From an uncultured Collinsella sp. (lineage in GTDB: Bacteria; Actinomycetota; Coriobacteriia; Coriobacteriales; Coriobacteriaceae): 8,327 bases of DNA. The notes under the pieces were generated by a model that ran no database searches, had not been told where the DNA came from, and saw only the letters and a program-made list of their open reading frames with translations. The DNA lies in NCBI GenBank assembly GCA_958447915.1, contig CAUDCB010000083.1, positions 1-8,327 of the forward strand, written 5' to 3'. The position numbers were made by a program, and so were the translations under genes. This document shows, piece by piece, positions 5,435 to 8,327 of the stretch (its first letter is position 1; every line of letters begins with the position of its first letter).

Positions 5435-6376
5435 TTATGCCAAGAACTCCTTGGTGGTCGCCACGATGTTGGCGGCGTCCAGGCCGTACTTGTGCAGGAG
5501 CTCGGCGCCCGGGCCAGACTCACCGAAGGTGTCGTTGACGCCGATCTTCTTGAGCGGCGTCGGGCACTGCTCGCACAGGACGTCGGCAACGGCGCTGCCC
5601 AGGCCGCCGATCACGGAGTGCTCCTCGACGGTCACGACGTGGCCGGTCTTGGTGGCGCTCTTGACGATCAGGTCGGCATCGATGGGCTTGATAGTGTGCA
5701 TGTTGATGACCTCGGCGTCGATGCCCTCGGCAGCGAGCTGCTCGGCGGCCTCGAGAGCCTCGCCGACCATCAGGCCGCAGGCGATGATGGTCACATCGGC
5801 GCCCTCGCGCATGACAATGCCCTTACCCAACTCGAACTTGTAGGTCTCGGGGTCGTTGATAACCGGCGAGGCCAAACGGGCGAAGCGCATGTACACCGGA
5901 CCGTCGCACTCGTAGGCGGCGCGCGTCACGGCGCGGGCCTCGACGTCGTCGGCAGGAACGATCACGGTCATGCCGGGGATGACGCGCATGAGGGCGATAT
6001 CCTCGCAGCACTGGTGCGTGGCACCATCCTCGCCCACCGAGATACCAGCGTGCGTGGCACCGATCTTAACGTTGAGGTGCGGGTAGCCGATGGAGTTGCG
6101 GACCTGCTCAAAGGCGCGGCCGGCGGCGAACATGGCAAAGGTGCTCGCGAAGGCAACGCGGCCGGTGGTTGCGATACCGGCGGCAACACCCATCAGGTTG
6201 CTCTCGGCAATGCCCACATCGAAGAAGCGGTCGGGGCAGGCGGCCTTAAACTTGCCGGTCTGCGTGGCGGCGGCCAGGTCGGCGTCGAGGACCACAAAGT
6301 CATCGTGCTCGTTGGCGAGCTCGACGAGGGCCTCGCCGTAGCTTACACGCGTGGCGATTTTCTTGACGTCTGCCAT
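5435..6376 (-). CDS. tktC: Transketolase, C-terminal subunit (pyrimidine-binding and C-terminal domains)
   Basis: This is the second half of a split transketolase, which moves two-carbon units between sugar phosphates in the non-oxidative pentose phosphate pathway. The 313 residues cover the pyrimidine-binding domain (about 7-170) and the transketolase C-terminal domain (about 185-305). DVGIAESNLMGVAAG (53-67) carries Glu58, the glutamate that activates the thiamine ring. GEDGATHQ (115-122) includes His121, an expected substrate-site residue. The open frame runs further upstream to 6601, but that part lies inside tktN in another frame and reads as low-complexity nonsense. The ATG at 6376 gives the normal family start (MADVKKIATR). 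GGAGAGGAG within the end of tktN is its ribosome binding site, and only one base separates the two genes, so the subunits are probably made in equal amount. It resembles DXP synthase in this domain, but the partner gene is transketolase-like. Confidence 0.94.
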   Translation of the reverse strand: MADVKKIATRVSYGEALVELANEHDDFVVLDADLAAATQTGKFKAACPDRFFDVGIAESNLMGVAAGIATTGRVAFASTFAMFAAGRAFEQVRNSIGYPHLNVKIGATHAGISVGEDGATHQCCEDIALMRVIPGMTVIVPADDVEARAVTRAAYECDGPVYMRFARLASPVINDPETYKFELGKGIVMREGADVTIIACGLMVGEALEAAEQLAAEGIDAEVINMHTIKPIDADLIVKSATKTGHVVTVEEHSVIGGLGSAVADVLCEQCPTPLKKIGVNDTFGESGPGAELLHKYGLDAANIVATTKEFLA

Positions 6377-6377
6377 C

Positions 6378-7208
6378 CTAGAGCTCCTCTCCGGCGGCCG
6401 TGAGCTCTGCCATGGCCTGCTTAAACTGTTCATCGTTGGGGGCCTTACCGTGCCAACCCACCTGGTTCTCCATAAAGGAGACGCCCTTGCCCTTCGTGGT
6501 CTCGGCGATAATGGCGGTCGGCTGACCCTTGGTGGCGCGGGCCTCGGCAAAGGCGGCGCGGATCTGGTCGAAGTCGTTGCCGTCGGCGAGCTCCACCACA
6601 TGGAACTTGAAGGCGCGGAACTTGTCGGCGAGCGGCATGGGGTCGTTGACCTCCTCGACGGGGCCGTCGATCTGCAGGCCGTTATGGTCGACGATCACGC
6701 AGAGGTTGTCGAGCTGCTGGTTGCCGGCAAACATGGCGGCCTCCCAGACCTGGCCCTCCTCGCTCTCGCCGTCGCCCAGCAGGGCGTACGTGCGGTAAGT
6801 ATCGCCCCAGTGCTTGGCGGCAACGGCCATGCCCACGGCGGCGGAGATGCCCTGGCCGAGCGAGCCGGTGGACATGTCGACGCCCGGGGTGTCGTTCATG
6901 TTGGGATGGCCCTGCAGGTGGCTGCCGATATGGCGCAGCGTCTCGAGGTCCTCCTTGGGGAAGAACCCACGCTCGGCGAGCACGGCGTACAGACCCGGAG
7001 CACAGTGGCCCTTGGAGAGCACAAAGCGATCGCGGTCGGCCTTGCGGGGATCGGCCGGGTCGACGTTCATTTCCTCAAAGTACAGATAGGTCATGATGTC
7101 GGCAGCGCCGAGCGAACCGCCCGGATGGCCGGACTTGGCAGCGTGCACGCCGGTGACGATGCCCTTCCTTACCTCGTTGGCAACCTTTTTGAGCTCTTCG
7201 TCGCTCAT
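6378..7208 (-). CDS. tktN: Transketolase, N-terminal subunit (thiamine diphosphate-binding)
   Basis: This 276-residue subunit binds the diphosphate of thiamine diphosphate and pairs with the C-terminal subunit encoded next to it. The thiamine motif is GDGE (145-148) followed about 28 residues on by Asn176 in VDHNGLQIDG. Other conserved sites are SGHPGGSLG (26-34, His27), SKGHCAPGLY (65-74, His67) and the glycine-rich STGSLGQG (113-120). It ends soon after the first domain, as usual for the split form found in many Actinomycetota, Firmicutes and archaea; fused transketolases have about 660 residues. The ATG is preceded by AAGGAAGG four bases away. The 207 bases ahead of it suggest its own promoter. 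No sugar transporter or regulator lies beside it to hint at a special pathway, so a general role is likeliest. Confidence 0.95.
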   Translation of the reverse strand: MSDEELKKVANEVRKGIVTGVHAAKSGHPGGSLGAADIMTYLYFEEMNVDPADPRKADRDRFVLSKGHCAPGLYAVLAERGFFPKEDLETLRHIGSHLQGHPNMNDTPGVDMSTGSLGQGISAAVGMAVAAKHWGDTYRTYALLGDGESEEGQVWEAAMFAGNQQLDNLCVIVDHNGLQIDGPVEEVNDPMPLADKFRAFKFHVVELADGNDFDQIRAAFAEARATKGQPTAIIAETTKGKGVSFMENQVGWHGKAPNDEQFKQAMAELTAAGEEL

Positions 7209-7293
7209 TGTGCCTTCCTTTCATCCTCATTAGACAAAATGCGCACGGCACCGAAGGTAATCCCAACACAGCCGCAATGCACGTACGTCATTC

Positions 7294-7322
7294 ATTATGC
7301 TGGAAACTGATGGCTTTACCAG
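7294..7322 (-). promoter_or_regulatory. Weak candidate promoter of the tktN-tktC operon
   Basis: On the minus strand CATAAT (7299-7294, five of six matches to TATAAT) lies 17 bases after CTGGTA (7322-7317, three of six to TTGACA). The surrounding 7300-7390 is clearly richer in A and T than the genes on either side. The -35 match is poor, so the exact site is uncertain. Confidence 0.3.
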
Positions 7323-7415
7323 AGTTTTTATCATTATTTGAACAATTTAGCAGGCAGAACCACTGATGAAACGGTTTATCAATGTGAACGTCTTTTGGAT
7401 GGGGCGCAATCTGCC

Positions 7416-8306
7416 CTATGCGTTAATGTCCTTGAATCCCTCACCGAAGGTTTCCGTAACATCGGCAACCGTCACAATGGCGTGCGGATCGCGCTCGCGC
7501 ACAATGGTCTTGAGCGTATTGAGCTCGCGACGGCTGACGATCACCATAATCACCGGCTTCTCCGCGCCCGAATACATACCGGTCGCCTTTAACTTGGTGC
7601 AGCCGCGGCCCAGGCCATACATGATGTCGGCCGCGATATCGGGGAAGTTGTCCGAGATGATGAGCACCATACGGCGCTTGTTGCCGCCGTCGACCACAGC
7701 ATCGATCACGTAGCCGCTGATCACCATCGAAAGACCTGCATATAGTGCGTTTTCGAGTGAGAAGACCGGAGCCGACGCCGCGCATACGGCAACATCGATT
7801 GCCATGACAGTCGAACCCACCGGCAGCGAGGTCTTACGCGAGATGATTTGGCCAATCGTGTCCGAGCCGCCGGTGTTGGCGCCGGCGCGCAACACCATGC
7901 CGTAACCGATGCCCGTGATAATGCCGCCCCACATAGCGGGAAGCATCAGGTCTGCATGTGCCAGAGGCGCTACAAACGGGGCGAACAGATCGGTAAAGAA
8001 GCCCAGCAGCACAAAGCCCGTCGCGGTCTGCACCACGTAGAACATGCCGCCCTCGCGCATAACGACCAGCAGCAGCAAGGCATTCATCACGATGGTCTGG
8101 ATACCGACGGGAAGCGACACGCCTCGCGCCGCGCCGACTGCCTGGATAATAGTCGCAAGGCCCGTAACGCCACCGGCGGCAAGACCATTGGGAATCAAAA
8201 ACAGGTCGGTCGCGATGGCGGCCAAGGCACACCCCAACATGATCTGGGGCAGATCGTGAAAGAAGTTCATCGAAAGAATGCGCTTGATGTCCAGACGATA
8301 TGCCAT
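7416..8306 (-). CDS. YitT family membrane protein (DUF161 with C-terminal DUF2179)
   Basis: The protein has 296 residues, normal for the YitT family. The first two thirds hold five or six hydrophobic segments (roughly 20-40, 45-58, 66-84, 90-113, 122-142 and 185-205). The family signatures are visible: GLAAGGVTGLA (41-51) and RAGANTGGSDTIG (140-152). The last 90 residues, beginning about GNKRRMVLIIS, form the soluble DUF2179 domain with GRGCTKLKATGMYSG (233-247). Biochemical function is not established for most members; transport is often guessed. The ATG has AGGGAGG four bases upstream. A later Met13 is possible but has no better binding site. No clear terminator follows the stop codon, so some read-through into the transketolase operon is possible. 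Nothing in the context reveals a substrate. Confidence 0.92.
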   Translation of the reverse strand: MAYRLDIKRILSMNFFHDLPQIMLGCALAAIATDLFLIPNGLAAGGVTGLATIIQAVGAARGVSLPVGIQTIVMNALLLLVVMREGGMFYVVQTATGFVLLGFFTDLFAPFVAPLAHADLMLPAMWGGIITGIGYGMVLRAGANTGGSDTIGQIISRKTSLPVGSTVMAIDVAVCAASAPVFSLENALYAGLSMVISGYVIDAVVDGGNKRRMVLIISDNFPDIAADIMYGLGRGCTKLKATGMYSGAEKPVIMVIVSRRELNTLKTIVRERDPHAIVTVADVTETFGEGFKDINA

Positions 8307-8327
8307 GCTGCCTCCCTCAAAAAAGCG

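Noticed and set aside
5492..6403. A 303-codon plus-strand open frame opposite tktC
   Set aside because: Same reason: it is antisense to a conserved enzyme and shows no domain of its own.
6377..6601. Upstream extension of the tktC frame by 75 codons
   Set aside because: The extension overlaps tktN in another frame and reads as Pro/Arg/Ser-rich low-complexity sequence. The ATG at 6376 has a good ribosome binding site and gives the normal family N-terminus.
6351..7310. A 319-codon plus-strand open frame opposite tktN
   Set aside because: It is a mirror of the transketolase coding sequence with no family motif, caused by high GC at third codon positions.
7365..7382. AT-rich hairpin TGATGAA/TTTATCA downstream of the YitT gene as a terminator
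   Set aside because: The stem is only seven pairs with a wobble, low in GC, and is not followed by a T-run on the minus strand.

Overview
The window looks like chromosomal DNA from a high-GC Gram-positive of the Actinomycetota. The gene set (FtsEX, a two-gene split transketolase, a YitT-family protein, a short RNase R) and the base composition suggest a gut Coriobacteriia of Collinsella type. That placement is inference from overall character; no 16S rRNA or other taxonomic marker is present. No phage, CRISPR, tRNA or rRNA gene is visible. All seven protein genes lie on the minus strand, so transcription runs from high to low coordinates.

In order of transcription: a YitT-family membrane protein (8306-7416); after 207 bases, the split transketolase pair tktN (7208-6378) and tktC (6376-5435), one base apart and probably translationally coupled, ending in a 12-bp GC-rich terminator hairpin (5359-5385). 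Next comes a gene-free stretch of 504 bases (4931-5434) rich in palindromes: a 67-bp inverted repeat (5287-5353), a small hairpin (5234-5255) and a large inverted-repeat element of about 210 bp (4993-5201) whose core arms match perfectly over 21 bp. The ftsE-ftsX cell-division pair (4930-2803, reading frames overlapping by 14 bases) follows and ends in its own terminator (2745-2779). rnr (2679-544) encodes RNase R and has a strong terminator at 490-515. At the left edge is a serine recombinase of the resolvase type (369-1), cut by the window boundary, which suggests that a mobile element begins just after rnr.

Most of the window is core housekeeping: carbon metabolism in the non-oxidative pentose phosphate pathway, septal peptidoglycan control by FtsEX, and RNA degradation. 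The less ordinary parts are a roughly 170-residue Pro/Ala/Gln-rich extension on the front of FtsE, supported by a GTG start with a good ribosome binding site; the cluster of palindromic elements between tktC and ftsE; and the recombinase with a hairpin in its leader. No multi-gene system that is clearly new can be seen here.
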